Shown piece after piece: positions 1 through 10,914 of a stretch of DNA of 64,000 bases. Numbering within the stretch: the first letter of the stretch is position 1; each line of letters starts with the position of its first letter. The DNA comes from Dasypus novemcinctus (Eukaryota > Chordata > Mammalia > Cingulata > Dasypodidae), in assembly GCF_030445035.2 (NCBI RefSeq), contig NC_080673.1, positions 187,035,216-187,099,215 on the forward strand. The letters are read 5' to 3'. The position numbers and the translations under genes were made by a program. The notes beneath the pieces are model-generated. The model saw only the letters and a list, made by a program, of their open reading frames with translations. It made no database searches and was not told the DNA's origin.

Positions 1-260
1 ACCACCACCAATATCACTGTGTTATATAGTCCCTACCTTATTCTCTAGCTTCCTTTCAACTGAAATATCACATTCACAGACTATCCCTTTCAGCCACAAT
101 CATATTTATAAGTTAGCTGTGTTAGTATACTCACTATATTACCATCAGCTCAATTCATTTCCACACATTTATAATAAACCTTATTAAAAATTTTACATAC
201 ATTAAGCATCAGCTCCCATTCTCAACCCACATTCAATTTCCTAGTAACCTATACTCTAGA
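1..260 (-). mobile_element. L1/HAL1-family LINE 3' region, antisense, cut by window edge
   Basis: The stretch matches 51338-51550 at diverged but clear similarity (shared words such as ATTCTCTAGCTT, TTACCATCAGCTC, ACATACATTAA), which belongs to the 3' part of the antisense half-L1 further right. It is therefore the 3' region of the same LINE group on the minus strand. The element continues past the left edge. A small DNA transposon separates it from the next antisense L1 block. Confidence 0.65.
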
Positions 261-443
261 GAAGGGGTTCTTAACAAGGGGTCCATGAGCTTGAATTGAA
301 ATTTTAAAAAAAACATTATTCTTGTGGAGACATGTTAGTGTGGATGTGATATATATATAATATGCAGTATAATGTGGACTTAGTAAGGAGTCTTCACCTG
401 ACCGGCAGAGAGGCCCATAGATCAAAAAGTACTAAGAACTCCT
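261..443. mobile_element. Non-autonomous hAT-like DNA transposon with 8-bp target duplication
   Basis: The 183-bp body is bounded by inverted ends (GGGGTTCTT at the left, AAGAACTCC at the right) and by an 8-bp duplication, ACTCTAGA at 253-260 and GCTCTAGA at 444-451, with one mismatch. Terminal repeats of this type plus an 8-bp duplication are the hallmark of hAT/Charlie-type elements. It has no coding capacity and sits inside antisense LINE sequence, so it post-dates that LINE. Confidence 0.6.
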
Positions 444-451
444 GCTCTAGA

Positions 452-1285
452 ATTTACCTCCATGAATTTACTCATGGTTTTAGTTCACATTAGTGAGACC
501 ATACAGTAATATTTGTCCTTTTGTATCTGACATTTCATTCAACATAATGTTCTCAAGGTTCATCCACGTTGTCATATGTATCTCAATTTAATTTCTTCTT
601 ACAGGTGAACAGTATTGTATGTATATACCACATTTTGTTTATCCACTCTTCAGATGATGGACATATGGGTTGTTTCCATATTTTAGCAATTGTGAATAAT
701 GCTCCTATGAACATTGGTGTGCAAATTTCAGTTTGCATACTTGCTTTCAGGTCTTCTGAATATATTCTTAGTAAAGTTGAAGGTATACTGGAATATCAGA
801 TTAATCCAACAATTTATTTTATAAAATGATGCTAAAAGAGTCCAAATTAGAATTAGCTCAAACCTTAATTTTTGTCTCTCAATTCCTCCATTAATTCTTA
901 CTTTTATATTTATTTGACTTTTTGCGTTGTACCACATTGTGTTCTCTTTTATTTCTGTATATATTTTTCATATACTCTCCTTATGGTTAACATGGGATTA
1001 AAATTTAATATCCTAAATATATAACAACCATGTTTGATTTGGTACCAAATTGACTTCAATAGCATACACATACACTTACCCTATACCTCTATTCCCCCAC
1101 CATTTTTGTTTTTGTTGCCTCTTATATCTTTGTACATTTGTATCTCCAAAACCACAGGTGCATCATTACTTTTATGCATTTTACCTTTTAGCACCTGTAG
1201 GAAGTAAGAACCTGACAATGCAATATAAATATTCTGGCATTTATAATTACTCAAATGGTTACCTTTACTGGCAAAATTAAGAGGA
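452..1285 (-). mobile_element. Old L1M-type LINE 3' UTR, antisense
   Basis: The plus strand reads like the complement of the well known L1M 3' region: CATTCAACATAATG, then GGTTCATCCACGTTGT, then ATACCACATTTTGTTTATCCA and GATGATGGACATATGGG in the canonical order. From about 960 on, further L1M antisense sequence follows. No coding capacity. The short open frames here are chance. Confidence 0.65.
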
Positions 1286-1789
1286 AAACTTCCCACTGCT
1301 AGCCAACCAAGATGGCAGTGTAAAATGCTCCAGGTTGCTAGTCTCATTCAGAATCATTGAACAATTGGAAAAACTAGTAGAGCCATCTTCCTCAAAACTC
1401 CAGAAAACAGATAAAGGGTTGTAGTAACTGTGCATGTGCTGGATCAAGAAAATGTATTCTGAAAAATGACTAAAGAAGCTCTGGGTACCCTTGCTAGCAA
1501 CTCTCTTACCCCATCTCTTACCCACTGTGTAGCCTTGCTGTGCTCCCATTGTGTGTCAATGACCTTGTTCAAGAAGGATCAGAGTAACCCTTTGCACATA
1601 CTGGAGTGTCTGTATATCAGTGGGAGCCTGAAAGACTGACCCAGGAAACTTTATAGGGCTCACCTTCCCAGTATGTGCCCTGAAGTCAGAGAAGCAGCTT
1701 GTAGACAGTTTAAGCAGCATTGGAAACATTTAGGTCAAAGCACCCTGGAGCAAAGGATCATCTGCATTGTCATACAACAGAGCATCCAG

Positions 1790-2176
1790 AAAAAAAAAAA
1801 AATTTAAAAAAAGGGAAACGGACCTGGCCCAGTGGTTAGGGCGTCCGTCTACCACATGGGAGGTCCACAGTTCAAACCCTGGACCTCCTTGACCCGTGTG
1901 GAGCTGGCCTATGCACAGTGCTGATGCACGCCAGGAGTGCCCTGCCACGCAGGGGTGTCCCCCGTGTAGGGGAGCCCCACGCGCAAGGAGTGCGCCCGTA
2001 AGGAGAGCCACCCAGCGCGAAAGAAAGTGCAGCCTGCCCAAGAATGGTACCGCCCACTTCCCGTGCAGCTGATGACAACAGAAGTGGACAAAGAAACAAG
2101 ACGCAGCAAATAGACACCGAGAACAGACAAGGGGGGGGGGGAATTAAATAAATAAATAAATCTTTAAAAAAAAAAA
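1790..2176 (+). mobile_element. DAS-type tRNA-derived SINE (copy 1)
   Basis: The head (about 1813-1890) has an internal pol III A-box-like TGGCCCAGTGGTTAGGGCG and a B-box-like AGTTCAAACCC, as in a tRNA. A body with CGCAAGGAGTGCGCCC and GTGCAGCCTGCCCA follows, then a poly-G run and an AAAT-rich tail. Target duplication ACAGAGCATCCAG is at 1777-1789 and 2177-2189. This family is characteristic of armadillos. A 23-bp A-rich stretch lies oddly between the left duplication and the head. It interrupts the 5' UTR of the sense L1. Confidence 0.9.
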
Positions 2177-2689
2177 ACAGAGCATCCAGGAGGGGGTGAA
2201 GTCTATTTCAAAGGGTGTACAAGGGACAGTTGAACTCTTGTGGATGGTATAGCGGGGAATTCCTAAGGTCACAAGCAAACACAAGCTCTGGAAAAGAAGC
2301 AGGCTCCCGGGTTCCACTCAGGGTTACTTAGAGAATATACTGTACGTCACATTCACCTAGGGCTGATCTTCTGATAAGAGAGCTAAACTCTGAAGGAAAC
2401 CACCAGCCAAAACAGAGCCAATTTGCAAAGTCTGTAAAAGGTACAATTTGCTTTGGTTTGTTTTTGTTAGCTCCTGGCACTCAAGGAAATTTCTGTCATA
2501 TCATTACCTGGATACAAATTAAGGAACAGACAGCTCAGGGACTAAAACCCAGAACTAACACATTAAAATGTTAAAATGTACGGTGTGCAAGGAAAGATTA
2601 TGAGACAAACACAGAAATAGGAAATGATGATCAGTCTAAAGGAATAAGATAAAAATCTAGAAAACATCCCCTAAGAGGATCAGATTTTG

Positions 2690-3060
2690 GACATGACAGA
2701 CAAACAAATTAAAAAAATAAAAGATGCTCAGTATGCTCAAGGACAAAAAGGGAAACATGCAGTAAAAAATAAAGGAAATGAAGAAAACAATGAATGAACA
2801 ATATGAGAAGCTCAAAAAAGAGATGGAAATTTTAAAAGGAACCAAACAGAATCACTAGAGTTGAAGACCATAATAACTGAAAACAGGACCCAAGGAGGAT
2901 AAACTCAAATAGAATCATGCCCAGACATGGTAACCAAATTGTCCACTGCCAAGGATAAGGAGAGAGTTCTGAAAGCTGCAAGAGAAAGAAAAAAGTTATG
3001 TGCAAGTGAATCCCAATAAGATTAAATGCAATTTCACAAGAACAAATAGCAAAATGACAG
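2690..3060 (+). pseudogene. L1 ORF1 relic
   Basis: A lysine- and glutamate-rich coding remnant opens near 2692 (ATGACAGACAAAC). It is followed by text typical of the L1 ORF1 C-terminal half: CAGACATGGTAACCAAATTGTC, GAAAGCTGCAAGAGAAAG, CCCAATAAGATTAA. The family protein is a coiled-coil trimer that binds L1 RNA. Here the frame is broken and no ORF1 protein can be made. Confidence 0.55.
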
Positions 3061-3089
3061 GAGGAAATCCAGCATTATCAGCAAATATA

Positions 3090-5911
3090 TAAATGTAAAT
3101 GAATTTACTCTCCATTTAAGAGGCAGAGATTGGCAAAATGGGTAAAGAAAAAGCATGAACTAGCTATATGATGTTTAGAGGAGACTCATCTTCAATTGAA
3201 AGGCACAATTAGGTTAAAGTTAAAAGGATGGGAAAAAATATACCATGTAAATAATAACCAAAAGAGGGCTTGGATTTCTATATTAATATCATAAGAAATA
3301 GACTTTAAGTAAAAATTTTATGAGGGACGAGAAGGCCACTATATTCTGATAATTGTCAGTTCAAGAAAATTACATAACAATTATAAATATATATGCATTT
3401 CATTGTAGATCCTAAAAGCACATGAAGCAAATATTGACAGATTTGAAGGAGAAATAGCCTGTTCTACTTTTTTTTTAAAGATTTATTTATTATTTATTTC
3501 TCTCCCCCCCCCCACCCCCCGTTGTCTGTTCTCTGTCTTTTTGCTGCGTTATCTTCTTTGTCTGCTTCTGTTGTTGTCAGCGACACTGGAATCTGCGTCT
3601 CTTTTTGTTGCGCCATCTTGTTATGTCAGCTCTCCTTGTGTGCGGCACCATTCTTGGGCAGGCTGCACTTTGTTTCATGCTAGGCAGCTCTCCTTATGGG
3701 GCACACTCCTTGAGCGTGGGGCTCCCCTACACGGGGTACACCCTGTGTGGCACGGCACTCCTTGCGTGCATCAGCACTGCGCATGGGCCAGCTCCACACG
3801 GATCAAGGAGGCCCGGGGTTTGAACGGCGGACCTCCCATATGGTAGACAGATGCCCTAACCACTGGGCCAAGTCCGCTTCCCCTGTTCTATATTAATAGT
3901 AGGATACAACTGTACACCACTTTCAATAATGGATAGAACATCTATACAGAAGATCAATAAGAAATAGAAGACTTGAATAATAGTCTAAACAACTAGACCT
4001 AACATATATAAACTCTTCACCAATACTGAAGAATACACATTTTCTCTAGAATAGACATTTTCCAGGAAAGACTATATGTTGGGTCACAGAAGTTTCACTA
4101 AATTAAAAAATATTGAAGTCAATAACAGAAGGTGAATGAGAAAGTTCACAGACATGTGGAATTTAAAGAACATACTCATAAACAATCAGTGAGTTAAAGA
4201 ACAAATCACAAAACATATTAGGAAATATCTTAAGGTGAAAGAAAATGAAAACACAATAAACTAAAACTTATGAGATGGAGCAAAAGCATGCTAAGAGGGA
4301 ATTTGTAGCTCTAAATGTTTACATTGAAAATGAAGAAAGATCCAAATCAGATACCTGATTTCAAAACTAAGGGATCTAGAAAAGAAGAGGAAATTAAATC
4401 CAAAGCAAACAGAAAGGAAAAAAATAATCAATATTAGAGTGGAGATAAATGAAATAGAGAATAAAAAATAAATAAAGAAACTCAACAAAAGTTGGTTCTT
4501 TGAAAAGATCAATAAAATCCACAAGCCTTTAGACACAAAATACTAAAATAAAAAATGAAAGGGAAAGGTTACTACCAATCCCACAGAAATAAAAGAGACT
4601 TTAAGTGGATACTATGAACAGCTCTACACCAGCAAATTAGACAACCTAGGTGAAATGGACGAATTCCTAGAAACACATAAACTACCTACACTAACTCAAG
4701 AAGAATTAGAAAATCTCAACAGATTAATAACTATTAAAGAGATTGAATCAGTAATCAAATACATCCCAGCAAAGAAAAGCCAAGAAGCACATGACTTCCC
4801 AGGGAATTTTTACCAATTATTCCAAGAAGACTCAACTCCAACTCCAGTTCTGCTGAAATTCTTCCAAAACTAGAAGAGGGAACACTTCCTGAGTCATTCT
4901 ATGGAGCCAACACCACCCTAAAACCAAAGTCAGATAAAAATACCATAAGAAAATAAAACTACAGACCAATATCCTTTATGACTATAGATGCAAAAATCCT
5001 CAACAAAATACTGGCAAGCCAGTTTCAACAGCACTTTAAAATAATTATACACCATGATGAAGCGAATTTAGCCCAGTATTCAAGAGTGGTTCATTATAAG
5101 AAAATCAATTAATGAAATATACCACATGAAGAGAATTAAGGGAAAAAAGCGACTTGACCATCACAATTGACACACTAAAGGCATTTGACAACACCCAGCA
5201 CCACTTATCGATAAAAAAAGATTTAGAAAGCTAGGAACCGAAGTAAACTTCCTCAACATTGTTAAGGGCATATGTGAAAAACCCACTGCTAACATCCTTC
5301 TCAATGGTGAAAAACTGAGAGTTTTCCCTCTGAGATGAGGATCAAGACAAGGATGCCCACTGTTCCCACTATTCTTCAGTATTATACTGGAAGTTCTAGC
5401 CCAGAGTACCTAGTCAAGAAAAAGAAATGAAAGGCATATAAATGGGAAAGAAAAAGTAAAACTGTCCCTATTTGTAGGTGACATGATTTGATAAATAGGA
5501 AAATCCTGAAAACCCCACAATGAAGCTACTAGATTCAATAAATGAATTCAGCAAAATGTCAAGGTACAAGATCAACATGCAAAAAACAATAGTGTATCTC
5601 TAAACCAGTAATGAATAATACGAAGAGGAAATGAAGGAACAATCTATTAACAATGGCACATATGGGAATCAAATATCTAGGAATATATCTAGCCAAGGAT
5701 ATAAAGGATACACAGATAACTATGAATCATTACTAAAAATCAAAGAAGACCTAAATGACTAAAGGATATTCTGTGTTTATGTATTGGAAACCTAAATATT
5801 GTTAAGATGTCAATTCTACTCAAAGCAATGAACAGATTCAATGCAACTGCAATCAAAATTCCAACAGCCTTCTTTGTAGAAGTGAAAAAACCAATCATCA
5901 AATTTGTATGT
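3090..5911 (+). pseudogene. L1 ORF2 relic (endonuclease and reverse transcriptase)
   Basis: From about 3090 the text follows the L1 endonuclease domain (AAGAGGCAGAGATTGGCAAAATGG, then CCAAAAGAGGGCTTGG). It is cut by a SINE at 3467-3881 and resumes with the endonuclease C-terminal part at about 3891. The longest surviving reading segment, 4655-4870, encodes about 72 residues that match the L1 ORF2 fingers region (MDEFLETHKLP... NRLITIKEIESVI...). The catalytic loop at 5471-5488 reads FVGDMI where active L1 proteins have F/YADDM, so one catalytic Asp is replaced by Gly, and a TGA follows at once. Many frameshifts and stops occur elsewhere. The family protein nicks DNA and copies L1 RNA at the nick. 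This copy is dead. Confidence 0.8.
3467..3881 (-). mobile_element. DAS-type tRNA-derived SINE (copy 2), antisense
   Basis: Reverse complement of copy 1. The tail at left reads TTTTTTTTTAAAGATTTATTTATT followed by poly-C (poly-G in sense). The head at right ends CCACTGGGCCAAGTCCGCTTCC. A perfect 9-bp target duplication CCTGTTCTA is at 3458-3466 and 3882-3890. It is inserted in the endonuclease part of the L1 ORF2 relic. Open frames on the plus strand here are shadows of the SINE body. Confidence 0.9.
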
Positions 5912-6010
5912 TAGAGCCTCCAAGAAAGTTTTGGCAATATCTAGATTTTTGACTTCTAGCCTCAAAACCATGAGCTAAATAATTCTTGTCTTAAGACAAA
6001 ATCAGTGTGC
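5912..6010 (+). mobile_element. MaLR/MLT1-like LTR 3' fragment (tentative)
   Basis: The phrase TTTTTGACTTCTAGCCTCAAAACC followed by GAGCTAAATAATTCTTGTCTT resembles the end of MLT1-type LTRs, which usually read GGACTTCCAGCCTCCAGAACTGTGAG...AATAAATT. Too short and diverged to be certain. Confidence 0.35.
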
Positions 6011-6059
6011 TCATTAGTGATAGCCATGCTGGCAAATTAAGATACTTCTTATCTGAGTG

Positions 6060-6165
6060 GACTTGGGCACATCGGTTTTCTTATGTGTTCATTAGGACTA
6101 ATAATTACCACATCTTAAGATTGCTTGGAGAGTACATGACAAAATGATGCATTTAGACATATAAG
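6060..6165 (+). mobile_element. MIR SINE fragment
   Basis: Order of words follows the MIR 3' half: GGGCACATCGGTTTTCTTATGTG, ATTAGGACTAATAATTACCACAT, then TTGGAGAGTACATGACAAAATGATG. Diverged ancient copy, no function evident. Confidence 0.5.
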
Positions 6166-6169
6166 GGTT

Positions 6170-6520
6170 CTTTGCTGCTCAAGTCCTTCACTTTTGCTCT
6201 TCCTTGTGTCTGGAGAGCTCTTGACCCAGTTGACTCTTCATCCTCCTTGTCATTTCCCCAGATGACCTCTCCTCATTACCCATTTTCCTCACCCTTTTCT
6301 TTTCCCTCACACAGCATCTGGTTTGCCTTTCTGAGACCATTTTTCACAACCTCATATTATTCATTTCTTTGCTTGCTCTTTATTTCCTCTTTCCTCCACA
6401 GTATTTTAGCTCCATGAGGGCAAAAATTAATTTTGTCCTGTTCACACCTGTTTCTCCAATAGCTAGCCCAGGGTCAAATAATAAAAATTTTTTGTTGAAT
6501 GAACGTCTGAATGGAAGAAT
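6170..6520 (+). mobile_element. L2 LINE 3' end
   Basis: The fragment ends with the L2 signature TTTTAGCTCCATGAGGGCA, then GCTAGCCCAGGGTCAA and TTGTTGAATGAACG. The pyrimidine-rich part before it fits L2 too. The 81-codon open frame inside is not a gene. Confidence 0.7.
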
Positions 6521-8887
6521 GTGGTTAGTGTAGTATTTGTATATAATAAGTACACAGTAAATTTGGCTATTTTATTGTTTTTGTTATTATTCAGTTGTAT
6601 GAACTCCTTGGTAAAATGGACTATAATCAATACATGGAGAAAAAGAGGATGTTTTCTTCAATTCCTACCTCCTTTGTTCACTCCAAACATGGGAAACATG
6701 CTCTTCCTGACACAGAGAAGAAATCTGAGCTGAGCCCTGTTTTAATTTTGCATTATTTGAAAAGGTATTCAGCTACCACACATTCCACATAATCTGCTCA
6801 AAATTTATTATGAACTTCTTAAGCAGGCAAATAGCTCTCCAAGAGCCTACAGTTTCCCTTTTATATTATGTAATATCATTTGGCCCCAGTAGTTTTCAGC
6901 AGCATAATTATGTTTAAATATAAAATAGGCACCCCTGCTCTTCATCCAGAAATGAACAGCATCCCATCTGGACAATGATATAGTCGTTGTTGAGAAACAG
7001 CATGCAGGAATAATAATTTTTGAGTAGACTAATAGCATAAACTTCAAAAAGAATGAATAGATGATCCAGGTAAGAAAATTATAGTGATCCAAAAGCAATT
7101 TGTTTGGAGTAGCAATTTAATTGTTAGAAAAGGTGTCCTAAATAGCATTACTGGCAAAACAGTGCAGAAGGTATTTAGCTTCAAAGCAGTGGTGGTTGTT
7201 CTTTCTGAAAACTAAAGAACAACTACTAAATAGATAAACCGGAGTATGTTGTATGTCACTTCAATATGCCTTGAAGATATCAAAATATGTCAAGTTTTTT
7301 AAAATTTAGGAGATAGACAAGGCCACAGACATTTCGGATGTTTTTATTGACCCTACCTTCGTCAAGTTTCAGTGATAAGGAGGCCACTGTGGCACTAGGA
7401 AAACTTCCCTTAAATCCGATTGCCAGAATTATTAGCTATGATGGAAAAAATTGTCACCCCTTGATTGAGCTCTTACTTTTGATTCTGGAAAAATAGAATC
7501 TGTGTAGTCCCTCTTCTACTTGGCGCTGCTTTAACAACTTAGAGATTGTAAAATGTCCCTGACTTTCTTCAAGAAATTCCTTCACAACCATTATTACACT
7601 GGAAAGTAGAGACTGTAAAGGCCATAGGTACCATCAAGGGTTTTAATCCATTCAGAACCTAAGAGAGGAAAGAGCAAGGCTCAAGGTAGGTGAAGACAAG
7701 ACATTGGGCGGGCAGCGCTACCAAGGCAGGAGGTCATATCCACTATGTGGATTATCACTACCTCTACTTTCAGGATTTTCTAAGACCTCTGTGGGATCTA
7801 GGGCAGATGCTCACAACAAACCCAAACTGAAACACTGGAGAACAAAATGGAATTTAGTCATTTTCTAAGTACTTGACATGTAAAGTTGTGTATCATTCAA
7901 ACATATATAAGGTGGCATTAAAATTTAGTAAATGAAGTTATTTATTAGGCAAACATATTTGTAAAGTTGACTTTAGATTCTGAGTTTCATTTTTAGGACA
8001 CATTTTTTAAGCATTTTTGTCATAATATCAACTGAATGTTCCAAACTGCATTTGATGCAAATAAAATGGCTTTCAAGATATTCATATATATTCCTCAAAA
8101 AAATAGGATTTTATGAACTATTGTATCACATGATATTGCAAGGTCCACAAAGTTTCTTACATTCTCCCACAATAGCATGTGATGTATGATATTTTAAATC
8201 TAGAGTTAAGATAAACTACTATACTATACCCATATCCTGATTTGTTCATTTTTGTAGGAAGACACATCTTCAACAAATTCTCTAGAATTTGAGGCTTAAG
8301 ATCACTTTTAGTGGCTACCTGGGCTGTATTTTGCAAATACTAAATTTATACATATTTAATATATTTGACATAAAATAGTTCATTAGATATTATGCAAAGT
8401 TTTCCTTTTTTTAAATTAATTTTGAATTTGTTCAGTACTGTTAATTCTTGGCATAATTTTAACACCAACTATAATATTACCATTGGCAGCATATTATATT
8501 ACTTTTTTCTGCTTACTACATTTGAAGAAAAATAATAGTTCTGTTTTGTGCTTTTAAAATATAATTATCTCATTCTTTAATATAGACTATTTTAATCTGA
8601 GTAATTAAAAACTTATGCAAACATATACACACACTCCCTCTCACTCTTCCATTATGAATTAGCAGAACACTTAAGTCACTGAAATTTTTAGGGGAAATAT
8701 TATCCTCAATAGAACAAAATAAATCAACAAAGTTTTAGGAAGATAAGTCTTCTGATATGCTCTGTCTCTCAGTTTAGCCAAATGTCCCTAAACTAAAGCA
8801 ATTTCCCTAGGAAGTGATTAAATAGAAGTGCCTTAGACATTTAAATATTAGCTTTTCGATCATATAGTATTTATTTATTTAATCAAG
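6521..8887. other. Intergenic, no recognisable feature
   Basis: About 2.4 kb of AT-rich unique-looking DNA. No exon with coding character, RNA gene or confident repeat was found. Short open frames are at chance length for this base composition. Confidence 0.6.
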
Positions 8888-8892
8888 GCAAT

Positions 8893-9526
8893 TATAGCAG
8901 TGTGACATTATTTATGAATTCCAAAAATAGATATTGGAGTATGTTTGTCAACTGGCCTTTTCCTCTGGGCATATTAGATTATATTGGATTCAGAGATTTC
9001 ACTTTTACTTGACTGAATAATGATTAAGGTTCTGATTGGGCTATATCAGTAGCATGTTGAGTCCTCACCCATCAATGGTGTGGGGACCTGCAGAGAAGCA
9101 AGGTTAGAGTTTTGAACTGGAGCCCCCTGAAGTAAACACACAGAAGAAGAACACAGAGGGATAGAGATGACTCTACAGACCCTGCAGAGGCCCCCAGAAG
9201 TTATTCACCTGATAGGTACTGCTGGCCTTGTGGAGAGAGCAGAGCAGCAGAGCCCGTAGAGAAATGAGCGCCGGGAAAGAGACAAGACTTATCCCAACCT
9301 ACAGCTGATATTGGAAGAAGCTGGGACCACGGAGCCAAGAGAGGAAGAAAGAGCCTCAACCCTAGCAATCATCTTGCTCCAACACATGGCAACAGACTTT
9401 GGTGAGGGAAGTAACTTACACATTATGGTCTGATAACTGTAAGCATCTACCCCAAATAAACACCCACTATAAACACCAACAGATTTCTGATATTTTGCAT
9501 CAGCACCCCTTTGGCTGACTAATACA
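8893..9526 (+). mobile_element. Solo ERVL-like LTR, family A copy 1 (sense)
   Basis: A 634-bp unit starts TATAGCAGTGTGACATT (consensus start probably TGTAGCAG, as inferred from the two other copies) and ends GGCTGACTAATACA. It carries a polyadenylation signal AATAAA near 9456 shortly before its end. Imperfect 5-bp target duplication GCAAT (8888-8892) and GCAGT (9527-9531). It is homologous along its length to the reverse complements of 16916-17432 and 19323-19834. Its ...CTAATACA end is typical of ERVL/MaLR LTRs. No internal retroviral sequence adjoins it. Confidence 0.8.
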
Positions 9527-9531
9527 GCAGT

Positions 9532-10560
9532 AAACTGAAAACCTAACTTACCTGGCACCAATGTGCAGCCAAAGGCATGAAAGCTTTTTTTTTCCTTTTT
9601 CTCTGGAGAAGAGCTATTATATATGTACCCAAAAACAAATAGGTTATATAATCTATAGTTTTAATTTTCCTTAAATACTGAAAACACGCTGAGATCTATC
9701 TATAATTCTGTTTTGGTAGTTTATGCAACTAGAACATCTTTATGAGGAAACCATATTATATTGAAATTATTTTGGGGTATCAGTGTAAAACCACTTGTTA
9801 ATGGGCACCAAGGTGGATTTCTCATTCCAAATTCTGACTGATACATACAATTGTTGTGATATTAAGTTCTGTGTATATCTCTGCCACATGCCCTGAAATT
9901 ACTGGAAAGGTATATGGACTCAGTCCTTTTCCAGAAGGAAACCAATTTTACTTGGAATTCAGAGGATGAAATGAAACCTAACTTTACTGTTCCTATACAT
10001 TTGTCTCTCTTTCTGAATCCACCAGGAACGGGCACTGGAAGTCCACTTCAACTTTTTCTCCTCCTTTTTGCATTTCTACCATCCCTCCTTCCTCCCAGAT
10101 CCTGGTTCCTACCAACTCTACCATGTCTGCTCAGGCCAAGAACATTCATTCATTCATGTTCAAGATCAGGAAGGCCCTTATACTGGAACTTTTACACAAC
10201 AACCTTCAAACTCATGTCTTTGAGAGATATTCAACCACTAGGTCATCAACTGATCAACTGCTGCATCTCTGGACTGAAGTATAAGAGAAAACATACCATC
10301 TCTAAGGCATTATTAGGCTAAAAGACTTCCTTTCACCTTTGATGAGATTGTGGAAGAATAGGGGGTGAACACTTCAGAAGACTGTTCCAAAGTATATGGT
10401 ACTGCTAAATTTAAATATTGCTGTCTTTTTCATATCATGTATTAGTATATTCCAGGACTGTGAAAAGAATTGTTAATGCATGTAGTTAGGAGCAGCTTAA
10501 GGAACACACGTAACTGCAGTCAGGAACCATCTGCTCCCACAATTCTCACCATCAACCTTG
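9532..10560. other. Intergenic, no supported feature
   Basis: Unique-looking DNA. A 135-codon open frame at 9914-10321 has low-complexity Leu/Pro/Phe-rich composition with no recognisable domain and is treated as chance. Confidence 0.55.
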
Positions 10561-10564
10561 TAAC

Positions 10565-10690
10565 TAGAGTGACCAATTGATTCAGTTTGCCCAGGAGGAG
10601 GTGGTATGGGAGAAAGGGGCTGGAATATATGACTTTCAATGCTAAAACCTGGACTGTACTGGGAAATCTGAGTTTGCTTAAGACAGAGAA
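10565..10690. mobile_element. Short DNA-transposon-like repeat (tentative)
   Basis: TAGAGTGACCAATTGATTC and CAGTTTGCCCAGG at the left, then GACTTTCAATGCTAAAACC and GGACTGTACTGGG, resemble a known type of short mammalian repeat with inverted GACCAA...CAGTTTGCCC ends. The right end is poorly preserved. Family not named. Confidence 0.4.
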
Positions 10691-10914
10691 GATTCTTGAG
10701 ATGGAGGACTTATAGTGCTGAAATGGGGATAGTTCCAGGGAAACTTTTGCTACCTTACTGACAACCAATTTCTGAATTCATCATATCATGGGCATTTTGA
10801 GTAAACTTAAGCCCTAGGACCAGTTGAATCAGTCCTTGCTTCAGATTAAGTTGGGTCCAAAGGCTCTGCTGTCATTCAGGAAATAAAACCGTGACTTTTT
10901 ACTCCTCCTTGCAG
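10691..10914. other. Intergenic, nothing recognised
   Basis: Short unique stretch between repeats. Confidence 0.5.

Larger units (their letters stand above)
1295..5911 (+). mobile_element. L1 LINE, sense, near-complete but decayed, interrupted by two SINEs
   Basis: The element starts near an AAGATGGCAG motif (about 1311), as L1 5' UTRs often do. It then runs through an ORF1 relic, an ORF2 endonuclease relic and an ORF2 reverse transcriptase relic, and stops abruptly at about 5911 within ORF2, so the ORF2 3' end, 3' UTR and tail are missing. DAS SINEs were inserted at 1790-2176 and 3467-3881. Stop codons and frameshifts are frequent throughout, so it cannot move. Confidence 0.75.

Noticed and set aside
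1813..1890. tRNA gene
   Set aside because: A- and B-box-like motifs are present, but they belong to the head of a DAS SINE that continues into a 300-bp body and tail. The same head occurs at 11214 and in antisense at 3800-3881.
9914..10321. 135-codon open frame (+)
   Set aside because: Low-complexity Leu/Pro/Phe content from pyrimidine-rich DNA, no recognisable family, no promoter or splice context.
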